A stretch of DNA of 64,000 nucleotides from Vibrio sp. Of7-15 (GTDB lineage: Bacteria; Pseudomonadota; Gammaproteobacteria; Enterobacterales; Vibrionaceae): assembly GCF_022347565.1 (NCBI RefSeq), contig NZ_JAKRGH010000003.1:124001-188000 (forward strand). The letters are read 5' to 3'. Of the stretch, positions 29,420-38,048 are shown in pieces. A program made the position numbers and the translations under genes. The notes under the pieces were generated by a model. The model did not search any database, was not told the origin of the DNA, and saw nothing but the letters and a program-made list of their open reading frames with translations. The stretch's first letter is position 1; each line of letters starts with the position of its first letter.

Positions 29420-31078
29420 CTAGGCCTCTGTTTTTTCTGCTGGTGTTGTTGTGTGCGTTGGTTGATTAGGTACATCACTGGCACCAAATAACCCTTCATA
29501 GATCCAATAGGTAAATTCGGCTTCGCGTAGCGCATCACCCCAAAACACGGGTTTGATGCCTTTCCAGCGTTCTTCTAAAAAGTGGGTGAGTAGTTGGCTA
29601 GATTGATTGCCGCTCGCATGCCCATACTCTTCAAACAAGCCTGCTGCGCGGTAGGTACAGAGCTCGCCTTGGCAGGGCCCCATTCCAAGTCGGGTACGGC
29701 GACGAAGATCCACTAAGTTATGTACGTCTAATTCATTAATGGCGTATTCAATCTCCCCGCCTGTTACCATTTCACACTCACAAATCACAGCTTGGCTTTT
29801 TGCATTATCGGTTAAGAATTTATTGGCTCGTTCACCATGACGATAGGTTGCACTTTGGTAGACCGGCTTCGCCAAACTGGCTGTTTTTGAAGGCGTTGTT
29901 GTGGCGGTCTTAGATCCAGGCAGAGGCGTGCTGTGTGTGGTGCATGGCGTATTATTTCCTATTTTTTTCGCGATAAGATCCGTGGCCATTTCTGCCATTA
30001 GGCGATAGGTCATCAACTTGCCACCCGTAATGGTCGTGAAGCCTTGTAAGCCATCGCGTTGTTCATGATCAAGCAACACAATGCCACGACTGATGTTTCT
30101 GCCTGAGTCGTCATCATCAACCGAAACCAGAGGTCGAACGCCAGCATACGCACGTAATACGCGTGTATTCGCCATGATTGGGGCTAATTTTGTCCCTTCT
30201 TCAAGTAATGTGTTTACTTCATTTTCAGACACGTGCAGATCATTAATTTTATCGTAATCAATATGTTCGGATGTGGTGCCTATCAGTGAGATGGTATCGC
30301 CTGGAACCAAAATATCCGCATCAGCAGGTTTACGACAGCGGTTGATGACTAAGTTGTTGATGCGATAATCAAGAATCAGTAGCGAGCCTTTGGCCGGGAA
30401 CATTTTAATATTGAGATCGGCGTACTCACAGATCTGCTGCCCCCAGATACCTGCAGCATTTATTACTTGTTGAGCAAAAATCTCGTAGTGTTGATTTGTT
30501 CTGTGATTAAGACAGCGTACTCCTAAAATCGTATCTTGATGGCGAATTAACGAGGTAACCACGGAATGAGTAAAAATTTTTGCGCCATGCTCTTTGGCAT
30601 CGAGCACGTTAGCAGCACAGAGACGGAAAGGGTCTAAAGTACCATCTGGAACTTGTACGGCACCAATCATGTTGGGATTGGCGTTGGGCTCTAGGGCTAG
30701 GGCTTCCTGTGGGCTGAGTTTTTGTGTTTCAATGCCAGCTTTGCCACATGCATGAATAAAATCGGCTTGGAAATTCAGATCATCACCGGGTAGGGAGATG
30801 AATAGCCCTTTGGTATCTTCCACACAGTGCTTGGCTATTTGTTTGAGAATCTTGTTTTCTTGTATGCACTCTTCCGCTGATTCTGGATCAGTGACGGCGT
30901 AACGTGCGCCGGAGTGAAGAAGACCATGATTACGGCCTGTTGTGCCCGATGCTAAGTCATCTTTTTCGATCAAGATACAGTTAATACCGCGTAATGCACA
31001 ATCACGCATGATCCCTGTTCCGGTAGCTCCGCCACCAATAATAATGACGTCTGTTTCAAATCGAGCTTGTTTATTCAT
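29420..31078 (-). CDS. glpA: Anaerobic glycerol-3-phosphate dehydrogenase subunit A (GlpA)
   Basis: Catalytic FAD subunit of the anaerobic enzyme, 552 residues. The FAD motif VIIIGGGATGTGI lies at the N-terminus, with GLLHSGARYAV and GGKLMTYRL in the dehydrogenase core. A BFD-like [2Fe-2S] domain follows near residues 420-480 (CECEM and GPCQGELC). Start chosen at the ATG at 31078; a GTG four codons upstream (31090) is an alternative. It is first in glpABC and lies behind a GlpR-like operator region. Confidence 0.95.
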   Translation of the reverse strand: MNKQARFETDVIIIGGGATGTGIMRDCALRGINCILIEKDDLASGTTGRNHGLLHSGARYAVTDPESAEECIQENKILKQIAKHCVEDTKGLFISLPGDDLNFQADFIHACGKAGIETQKLSPQEALALEPNANPNMIGAVQVPDGTLDPFRLCAANVLDAKEHGAKIFTHSVVTSLIRHQDTILGVRCLNHRTNQHYEIFAQQVINAAGIWGQQICEYADLNIKMFPAKGSLLILDYRINNLVINRCRKPADADILVPGDTISLIGTTSEHIDYDKINDLHVSENEVNTLLEEGTKLAPIMANTRVLRAYAGVRPLVSVDDDDSGRNISRGIVLLDHEQRDGLQGFTTITGGKLMTYRLMAEMATDLIAKKIGNNTPCTTHSTPLPGSKTATTTPSKTASLAKPVYQSATYRHGERANKFLTDNAKSQAVICECEMVTGGEIEYAINELDVHNLVDLRRRTRLGMGPCQGELCTYRAAGLFEEYGHASGNQSSQLLTHFLEERWKGIKPVFWGDALREAEFTYWIYEGLFGASDVPNQPTHTTTPAEKTEA

Positions 31079-31379
31079 TATTATGCTCACTATGTCCGTA
31101 TTTCATAAAACATTACTTTTAGTATGCTTATATAGTGACATTTATTTTCGAACGAGAAATTGATCGCGCGCATTAAATGTTCGTTCGAGCTTTATTGCAA
31201 TTGATTGTGAGCGATTTTTATAAAAATTGGGCGTAGTAATTTTATAGGTAGCGAGATGTTCACGGGTGGGAAGCAATCAGTGCTAAAGTGCACAGCTTAA
31301 TAACCGATAACTTATATATTCGAGTATCTTAAGGTAACTTGAATATAAAGAGCTTGTGTATATGAGGACGTTTTAATCG
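31079..31379. other. Divergent intergenic region glpA / J-domain protein (301 bases)
   Basis: The glpA-proximal 115 bases carry the GlpR-like sites and the probable glpABC promoter. The remaining part, up to 31379, is AT-rich and should hold the promoter of the J-domain gene. I see no RNA or protein gene. Confidence 0.5.
31148..31193 (-). promoter_or_regulatory. Predicted GlpR operators upstream of glpABC
   Basis: TCGAACGAG (31148-31156) and TCGTTCGAGC (31181-31190) carry the same TCGTTCGA core in opposite orientation. CGTTCGAGCTTT (31182-31193) is identical to a site before glpD at 25158-25169. They lie 70-115 bases upstream of the glpA start. Confidence 0.6.
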
Positions 31380-32552
31380 ATGGATACTTACCACGATATT
31401 TTAGGCACAACAAAAGACAATACAGCACAAGAATGCAAGTTGCGTTATAAAGCACTTGGCGCTCGTGTGCATCCAGATAAAGGTGGTAGTAAAGCCTTGA
31501 TGCAGTTAGTGCGTAGAGCTTACGACAAAGTGAGTTCTGGGGCTGGCCATCATGAAGTGTTTGATCCTGAAGTTACAGAAACAGATAACACGCTGATTAT
31601 CTCTCGTATGCAATCCGCTATTTCAACATTAAAAGATGAAAATGAGCGTTTAACGAAAGAAAACGAAGCCCTGAAACAATCAACGTCAGAATCACCAACG
31701 AATGCGTCACCGAGTACATCAGACAGCGAAAAAGATCAAAAAATCGAACGTTTATCCTCTGCACTAGATTCAGCCAATAAAGAGTTGATGCAAGTGAAAA
31801 TTTCCCTTGCTGATGCGAATAAAGCACTGCAACAAGAAAAAGCCAATAACAAAACAAATCAAACCGCAAACCAGCAGCCTTTTAGCCCAGCAGCTTCTGG
31901 TTCTGGCTGGGATCAAACAACACCAGCAAAAAGTGGAAACTCAGGCTCACTGAAACTTAAACTAACCGCGCTCATCATTTGCCTGCTGCTGGTGTTAGGA
32001 ATGGGCTACCTCAGCTTAGGTATAGGGGAGTGGGACCGCTGGATTGATGAAAAGTGGCAGCAAACGAAAGTTTGGGTCGGAATGGCTGAAGAAGAGGTGG
32101 TTGCTGAAAAGGCGGTTGAGGTCACTAAGGAACCGACTGTTACAACATTGGCAGTGGAGCCAGAGTCACCTATTGTAGATCCTGTGAAACCGCAACACCA
32201 AATTATGCTTAATCATGAAGTGGATAAGTGGCAGTTGCGTTACTTTCAAAATACATTTGTGCCATACCTTGCGACGAAAAGTGAGCAAGGCTCTTTGGTT
32301 CTAGCGGATTGTGATGGAGTGTTCAAATACTATTTGGCGCAAGATTTACGCCCACTAAGAATGCCTGCCAATTTAACGTATCAATCTCAAGAGCAGGGCT
32401 TTTTTGTGTATGAGATCCCTTATGGTAAAGGATCGTCTGCGGAGCATTGGCAAAAAAGTAAGCACTTAACCATTTTTGAAGATGTGTTTAGCAATAAAGG
32501 GTTTGAACAAGCCAATAGTGAATTTGGTAAGTTATGTGCAGTAAGCCAGTAA
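31380..32552 (+). CDS. Membrane-anchored J-domain protein
   Basis: 390-residue protein. An N-terminal J domain (about 3-60) has the invariant HPD at 31-33 in HPDKGG, so it should stimulate an Hsp70 ATPase. A coiled coil spans about 74-155. A low-complexity Gln/Asn/Ser linker precedes one membrane helix (about 195-214). A 175-residue C-terminal domain of unknown fold would then lie outside the cytoplasm, with the J domain inside. It lacks the Gly/Phe and zinc-finger regions of DnaJ. It is a single gene; the target is unknown. Confidence 0.75.
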   Translation: MDTYHDILGTTKDNTAQECKLRYKALGARVHPDKGGSKALMQLVRRAYDKVSSGAGHHEVFDPEVTETDNTLIISRMQSAISTLKDENERLTKENEALKQSTSESPTNASPSTSDSEKDQKIERLSSALDSANKELMQVKISLADANKALQQEKANNKTNQTANQQPFSPAASGSGWDQTTPAKSGNSGSLKLKLTALIICLLLVLGMGYLSLGIGEWDRWIDEKWQQTKVWVGMAEEEVVAEKAVEVTKEPTVTTLAVEPESPIVDPVKPQHQIMLNHEVDKWQLRYFQNTFVPYLATKSEQGSLVLADCDGVFKYYLAQDLRPLRMPANLTYQSQEQGFFVYEIPYGKGSSAEHWQKSKHLTIFEDVFSNKGFEQANSEFGKLCAVSQ

Positions 32553-32595
32553 GAAAATCTGGATACTGAACTAGATAAAAATGACTTGTTATCAC

Positions 32596-32625
32596 TGGCT
32601 CTTGTTCATTGCGCAACAAGAGCCA
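32596..32625. terminator. Terminator between the J-domain and cytochrome c genes
   Basis: TGGCTCTTGTT pairs with AACAAGAGCCA over 11 bases around an eight-base loop, between convergent genes. Confidence 0.65.
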
Positions 32626-32646
32626 TTCATTTTATGCAAGCTGCCA

Positions 32647-32967
32647 TTATGGTTGTGTGGCATAAAACGCAGCAATGTCTGCCAGATCTTGTTCGTTAAG
32701 GCGAGATAATTGCGCTTTCATCATCTTTGCTAAGCTGCCTGTTCGTGAATCGTTTTGGTAAGCTTTCATGGCATTAAATAGGTAAGTCTCATTTTGCCCA
32801 TTGAGATTAGGGTAACTTGAATTTGAGGTGATGCCGTTTTGGCCATGACAAAATACACAGCTAGGTGACTTTATTTTCCCTTTCACTGGGTCACCAGTGA
32901 TACTGGTGGAAAAGGCTGTGTTTGCAAATAAACATAAGCTAATAACGAGTAAATTTAACCGCTTCAA
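32647..32967 (-). CDS. Small periplasmic cytochrome c (c553-like)
   Basis: 106-residue class I cytochrome c. A hydrophobic signal peptide (about 1-20) precedes a single haem site CVFCH, and the distal Met ligand is probably in KMMKAQL. No ATG is available in frame near the signal peptide. The best start is TTG at 32967; a GTG at 33012 gives a 15-residue extension. A well-placed GAGG with an ATG exists just upstream but in another frame. Function is probably periplasmic electron transfer. Confidence 0.75.
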   Translation of the reverse strand: MKRLNLLVISLCLFANTAFSTSITGDPVKGKIKSPSCVFCHGQNGITSNSSYPNLNGQNETYLFNAMKAYQNDSRTGSLAKMMKAQLSRLNEQDLADIAAFYATQP

Positions 32968-33295
32968 GACATTTCTCTTCCATTGTTTTTTCCTCAGAGT
33001 ACCTAGCCACACAGATTGGTGGTTTATCTTGAATCAAAATTAACAGAGTTAACCAAGAATCATCAAAACATTGGCCGTTATTAATGCCAATGCTTACTCT
33101 CGCTGAAATAGGAACATTTCTTGATTGATGTGTGTGTTTAAAATCTAATCTTGTACTTTCTCTCAGATTATCGTTTCTAAATATCAAGTTCCGATTTTTT
33201 CCTCATTCAGAATGTTGTAAAGTGGTTTGTATCATAACAATATTATTAATTTTCCCATTCTGATGGACTCAGTCGTATTAGGGACAAGGAAAGCA

Positions 33296-36200
33296 ATGTT
33301 ACCTGCACTAGATTTTCAAGCGAGTATCGATAAAACCGTACTCACCTTCCTCGATGAACTTTCTCAAACGGGCTTTACTGGCGATATTGAACGCCAATAC
33401 GCAAGTCGCTTAGCGGTGGCTACTGATAACAGCGTATATCAGCAACTTCCACAGGCGGTCGTTCATCCCAAAACCACAGATGATGTCATCTTAATAGGCC
33501 AGTTAAGCGCTAAGCCAGAATATCAACAAGTGACGTTTTCACCACGAGGTGGTGGCACAGGGACTAATGGTCAGTCTTTAACAAAAGGTATTGTGGTGGA
33601 TTTGTCACGCCACATGAACAAAGTGCTGGAGATTAACCCGGAAGAGGGGTGGGCACGAGTTCAAACGGGGGTCGTAAAAGATCAACTGAATGATGCACTG
33701 CGTCCTCATGGTTTTTTCTTCTCTCCTGATCTCTCGACCAGTAATCGAGCGACGTTAGGGGGCATGATTAATACCGATGCGTCAGGGCAAGGATCTCTGT
33801 TTTATGGGAAAACATCGGATCACGTATTGTCGTTGCAAGCGGTATTGGCCGATGGATCTGTATTAAATACTCAAACGTTAGAGCCTGATGCTATCGCCAA
33901 TGAAGCGAAAGAAGGCACTTTTGCTCATCAAGCTTTAGTTACTGCTGAGCACGTGTGTCGTGAGAAACGAGCCCAAATCGAAGCTAAGTTCCCACCACTG
34001 AATCGATTCTTAACTGGGTACGATCTTAAAAACGCGTATAACGATGAGTTAAATGAGTTTGATATCACGCGGGTATTGTGTGGTGCAGAAGGTTCTTTAG
34101 CGTTTATTACTGAAGCTAAATTGAATTTAACGCCGATCCCTAAAGCTCGTACTCTTGTCAACATTAAGTACAACAGCTTTGATTCAGCATTGCGTAATGC
34201 GCCATTTATGGTGGAAGCACAAGCGCTGTCAGTAGAGACCATTGATTCTCGTGTACTCAACTTAGCACGTGAAGACATTGTGTGGCACACCGTGAGTGAT
34301 TTGTTTACGGAAGTACCGGGCAAAGAAATGCTTGGTGTAAACATGGTGGAGTTTGCCGGACAAAATGAAGAAGAAGTGGCTAAACAGGTTCAAGCGTTAG
34401 TGAGCAAACTCGATGGTATGGTAGCGGCAGAAGAAGCAGGGATCATCGGTTATCAAATTTGTGATGATTTGGCCTCCATTGGCCGAATTTATAACATGCG
34501 AAAAAAAGCTGTTGGTCTATTAGGGGCTGCCAAGGGCCGAGCTAAGCCTGTCGCATTTGCAGAAGACACGTGTGTACCGCCAGAAAACTTAGCTGACTTT
34601 ATTGCGGAGTTTCGAGCTTTGCTAGATGAAAAGGGCTTGAACTACGGCATGTTTGGTCATGTGGATGCGGGTGTTCTTCATGTGCGTCCTGCTTTGGATT
34701 TATGTGATCCTGACCAAGAGCTGTTAATGAAAGAAGTGTCTGATGATGTGGTTCAGCTGGTGGCGAAATACGGCGGCCTAATGTGGGGGGAACACGGTAA
34801 AGGGTTCCGTTCTGAATACGGGCCTGAATTTTTTGGTGAGGAGCTATTTACAGAACTTCGCCGGATAAAAGCGGCTTTTGATCCTCACAATAAAATGAAT
34901 CCAGGTAAAATCTGTACGCCATTAGAGAGTGATGCAGAACTGGTAAAAGTATCAGACACGAAACGCGGATTTTATGATCGCCAAATTCCAGTCTCAGTGC
35001 GTGATAGCTTTAAGCAGGCGATGGAGTGTAACGGTAACGGCTTGTGCTTTAACTATGATACCAGCTCGCCAATGTGCCCATCGATGAAGGTGACGGCGGA
35101 CCGTCGTCACTCTCCGAAAGGGCGCGCAGGTTTGGTTCGGGAGTGGTTACGTCAGCTAGCAGAGCAAGGGTTAGATCCAATCCAGCTTGAAAAGCAGTTA
35201 ATGACGAAAAATCCAAGTATTAAACAAATTATTGATCGCATCAAAAATACCTACGGAAAACACAAAGCCTACGACTACTCACATGAAGTGTATGAAGCGA
35301 TGGATGGTTGCTTAGCGTGTAAAGCGTGTGCCAGCCAGTGCCCGATCAAAGTAGATGTGCCAAGTTTCCGTTCTCGTTTCTTGAATATCTATTACAGTCG
35401 CTATCAACGCCCAGTGAAAGATTATTTGGTAGCAAACATTGAAACCATGTTGCCATTAATGGCGAAAGCACCGTCGGTGGTTAATGCTGTCATGGCGCCA
35501 AAGTGGGTACAAAACGCAACGAAAGCGACCATCGGTTATGTTGATATGCCACCGCTGTCTGTGCCTACCTTAAAGAATAGATTTAAAAATCAGCACCCGA
35601 CTAAGTTTGACTTGGAATGGTTGAAAGCGTTGTCAAAAGAGGAGCGATCTCATTACGTATTGATAGTGCAAGACCCATTCACTAGTTTCTATGATGCTGA
35701 TGTGGTAGAAGATTTTGTTTTACTGGCTCAAAAGCTGGGCAAAAAGCCAATCTTGTTACCATTTAAACCCAACGGCAAAGCTCAGCATGTAAAAGGTTTC
35801 TTAAAGCAATTTGCGAAATCAGCACGTAATACATCTGAGTTTTTGGCAGAAGTAGCCCAATTAAATGTGCCGCTTGTGGGTGTCGATCCTGCTTTGGTGC
35901 TGTGTTATCGAGATGAGTACCAAGAGATTTTGGCGGACAGTCGTGGTGACTTTGATGTTCTGACGGTACATGAGTGGTTGTATCCTATTTTGTCAGAGTT
36001 TAAAGCAGTAGATTCCACACAGGCTCAACCTTGGTATCTGTTTGCGCATTGTACTGAAAAAACCAAGATGCCTAATGCTGAAAAAGAGTGGGGGGCCATA
36101 TTTACGCATTTTGGAGCAAGTCTTCAAACAGTCCCTGTTGGGTGTTGCGGTATGGCTGGTACTTTTGGCCATGAAGCGAATAAGTTGCAAACTTCAAAAG

Positions 36201-36352
36201 ACATTTTTGCTTTGAGTTGGAAGCCTAATATTAGCCAACTGCCAAAAGATCGCTGTTTAGTGACGGGGTATTCTTGTCGTAGCCAAGTAAAACGTTTTGA
36301 GCAAAAGAAAATGAAACACCCGCTACAGGCTCTGCTAAAACAGGTGAGCTAA
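33296..36352 (+). CDS. ydiJ: FAD/Fe-S 2-hydroxyacid dehydrogenase YdiJ
   Basis: 1018-residue flavo-iron-sulfur oxidoreductase, the same length as I recall for E. coli YdiJ. An N-terminal FAD-binding (PCMH) domain shows SPRGGGTGTNGQS and the flavin C-terminal domain follows. [4Fe-4S] motifs include CLACKACASQCP, with an extra Cys set (CNGNGLC). A C-terminal CCG-type domain has CCGMAGTFGHE. YdiJ has been linked to D-2-hydroxyglutarate oxidation; older annotation calls it a D-lactate dehydrogenase. The ATG at 33296 lies behind AAGGA at 33286-33290. It is a single gene followed by a terminator. Confidence 0.9.
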   Translation: MLPALDFQASIDKTVLTFLDELSQTGFTGDIERQYASRLAVATDNSVYQQLPQAVVHPKTTDDVILIGQLSAKPEYQQVTFSPRGGGTGTNGQSLTKGIVVDLSRHMNKVLEINPEEGWARVQTGVVKDQLNDALRPHGFFFSPDLSTSNRATLGGMINTDASGQGSLFYGKTSDHVLSLQAVLADGSVLNTQTLEPDAIANEAKEGTFAHQALVTAEHVCREKRAQIEAKFPPLNRFLTGYDLKNAYNDELNEFDITRVLCGAEGSLAFITEAKLNLTPIPKARTLVNIKYNSFDSALRNAPFMVEAQALSVETIDSRVLNLAREDIVWHTVSDLFTEVPGKEMLGVNMVEFAGQNEEEVAKQVQALVSKLDGMVAAEEAGIIGYQICDDLASIGRIYNMRKKAVGLLGAAKGRAKPVAFAEDTCVPPENLADFIAEFRALLDEKGLNYGMFGHVDAGVLHVRPALDLCDPDQELLMKEVSDDVVQLVAKYGGLMWGEHGKGFRSEYGPEFFGEELFTELRRIKAAFDPHNKMNPGKICTPLESDAELVKVSDTKRGFYDRQIPVSVRDSFKQAMECNGNGLCFNYDTSSPMCPSMKVTADRRHSPKGRAGLVREWLRQLAEQGLDPIQLEKQLMTKNPSIKQIIDRIKNTYGKHKAYDYSHEVYEAMDGCLACKACASQCPIKVDVPSFRSRFLNIYYSRYQRPVKDYLVANIETMLPLMAKAPSVVNAVMAPKWVQNATKATIGYVDMPPLSVPTLKNRFKNQHPTKFDLEWLKALSKEERSHYVLIVQDPFTSFYDADVVEDFVLLAQKLGKKPILLPFKPNGKAQHVKGFLKQFAKSARNTSEFLAEVAQLNVPLVGVDPALVLCYRDEYQEILADSRGDFDVLTVHEWLYPILSEFKAVDSTQAQPWYLFAHCTEKTKMPNAEKEWGAIFTHFGASLQTVPVGCCGMAGTFGHEANKLQTSKDIFALSWKPNISQLPKDRCLVTGYSCRSQVKRFEQKKMKHPLQALLKQVS

Positions 36353-36384
36353 TATAGCGTACTTTACGTTTTTATGAGCAATAG

Positions 36385-36410
36385 AAAGGGAGCGAGTGGC
36401 TCCCTTTTTT
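36385..36410 (+). terminator. Terminator after ydiJ
   Basis: AAAGGGAGC pairs with GCTCCCTTT, loop GAGTG, followed by TTT. Confidence 0.85.
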
Positions 36411-36432
36411 GTGGCTGTGTTACAAGAAATAC

Positions 36433-36936
36433 TTAACGGTTAAAAGAAGGTTGGTAGTTGAGCAATAGTGGCTCTTCAATGGCAACAAAGTTGGAGGCAG
36501 AACGCATGAGAGAGGTTGCGGTTAATTGAGGCACGGCATAAACCGTAACAGGGAGATTGTAGCGTTCTTTTAATGTCTCAACTAAAATAGTGAAATCACC
36601 GTCACCAGACATAAGGATAATGTGTTCAACTTCTTGAGCGGCATGGATAACATCAATGGTGATGCCAACATCCCAATCACCCTTTGATGAGCCATCTGAG
36701 CGTTGAATGAAAGGCTTTAACTTAACATCGAAACCTATTGCTCTGAGGATGTTTTGAAATTGACGCTGTTTTTCATCACCTCGGTCAATGGCATAAGCAT
36801 GAGCAGACACAATATCATGCTGTGCTGACACATCGGCCCAGAAACGGTTGTAATCAAAGTTTGCCGAGTAAGCTTCTCTAGTGGTGTAGTACAAGTTTTG
36901 TATATCGGCAAAAATAGCCGTAGAAAGTTTAGTCAT
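36433..36936 (-). CDS. NYN (PIN-like) domain protein
   Basis: 167-residue cytoplasmic protein of the NYN/LabA/DUF88 group. Conserved acidic positions of the PIN-like nuclease fold are visible: IFADIQNLYY near the N-terminus, KGDWDVGITIDVI in the middle and LMSGDGDFTILV. It probably binds and may cleave RNA, though its target is unknown. Start taken as the ATG at 36936; a GTG three codons upstream is in frame. It is convergent with ydiJ. Confidence 0.85.
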   Translation of the reverse strand: MTKLSTAIFADIQNLYYTTREAYSANFDYNRFWADVSAQHDIVSAHAYAIDRGDEKQRQFQNILRAIGFDVKLKPFIQRSDGSSKGDWDVGITIDVIHAAQEVEHIILMSGDGDFTILVETLKERYNLPVTVYAVPQLTATSLMRSASNFVAIEEPLLLNYQPSFNR

Positions 36937-37076
36937 ATTCGCCACATTAACAAATCAAGCTGTATTAACGGAATGGTATCAGATTTCCATTTATTTAACG
37001 ATTTCTATGGTTTAAAGTGTCGCTTTAATAGGCAATTAGTTTGATTATTTTTGATTGACAAGGTTAACGTTGTTCG

Positions 37077-37835
37077 ATGATTGAAAAATATTTAGCCAGA
37101 ATACATTTTAACGATCCTCCTGCCTTGAATGAATTGACATTAATGCGTCTACACCGCCAGCACCTAATGCACATTCCTTTTGTTTCCCCTTATTTAGGCC
37201 ACGCTCATTTTAAAGCATTAGAGCTGAGAACGATTTACAAAAAATTGGTGTTAAAGAAACAAGGTGGAACCAGTTTTGAGCTAAATACTTTGTTTGGTTT
37301 TTTGCTAAAACAATTGGGTTTTAAGGTCGATTACTTAGCTGCCCGAGTGTATGAGCCTGGGCGCGGTAAGCCACCATATTTCGACCACCTAGTCTTACAT
37401 GTGAGAATTGAAGATAAGGAAGAGCTCGGCTGGTTGTGTGATGTTGGGTTTGGGCGTGGTTTTATCGATCCCATTCGATTCGCGTCGTTTAAGAGTCCTC
37501 AACAGGGAAAAAATTACTTTTTAAAGCACAAGCAAGGGCAGTATATGTTGTCTGAAAATAAAGGCATAGGGCTAATTCATGAGATGTATAGCTTTACATT
37601 AAAGCCCTATAAGTTGAAGCAGTTTGAGCAAGGGCTTGATTTTCATTTACATTCTGAAGAATCTTGTTTTTTTCGTCGTAATTATTGTTCTATTTTTACT
37701 CCTAACGGCTATCTTAGTTTTGATGATGGTTATTTACGTTATGACGTTGGTCACAAGCCTTGTTTTGTGAAGTTACCCGAAGAAACTTACCCAGCTGTTT
37801 TACGTCAATACTTTGGTTTGAACTCCTTTGATTAA
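37077..37835 (+). CDS. Arylamine N-acetyltransferase homologue lacking the catalytic Cys
   Basis: 252-residue member of the NAT family, which normally transfers acetyl groups from acetyl-CoA to arylamines through a Cys-His-Asp triad. The triad His (His104 in FDHLVLHV) and Asp (Asp122 in CDVGFGRGF) are present. The active-site motif, usually RGGxCFELN, reads QGGTSFELN, with Ser66 (codon AGT at 37272-37274) where Cys is expected. No frameshift is seen and the length is close to normal. It is either inactive as an acetyltransferase or works by a different mechanism. It is a single gene. Confidence 0.85.
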   Translation: MIEKYLARIHFNDPPALNELTLMRLHRQHLMHIPFVSPYLGHAHFKALELRTIYKKLVLKKQGGTSFELNTLFGFLLKQLGFKVDYLAARVYEPGRGKPPYFDHLVLHVRIEDKEELGWLCDVGFGRGFIDPIRFASFKSPQQGKNYFLKHKQGQYMLSENKGIGLIHEMYSFTLKPYKLKQFEQGLDFHLHSEESCFFRRNYCSIFTPNGYLSFDDGYLRYDVGHKPCFVKLPEETYPAVLRQYFGLNSFD

Positions 37836-38048
37836 AACCAGCATTCGTCTGGTTAAATAGCAAGCGAACAGTAGGCTAAAATTCTAAAGAGCTTAATGGA
37901 ATGGTCGATATTAGTTATGTAGCACTTTATAATGTACTACTGTACGTGTGTGTCCACTGTTGTGAACCATGTCAATAATGTTTATTTTCGGCCTATCATT
38001 CTGTAAAGTAAAATTTTTCCACCTGTAAAGGAATGAGTTCAACGTTAT

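Noticed and set aside
29421-29538. 40-residue N-terminal extension of GlpB
   Set aside because: It lies inside glpA, and the FAD motif normally begins within the first ten residues, as it does from 29418.
32939-33187. Open frame of 82 codons overlapping the cytochrome c 5' region
   Set aside because: It has no recognisable family features and crosses the likely promoter. The overlapping frame has a clear signal peptide and haem motif.
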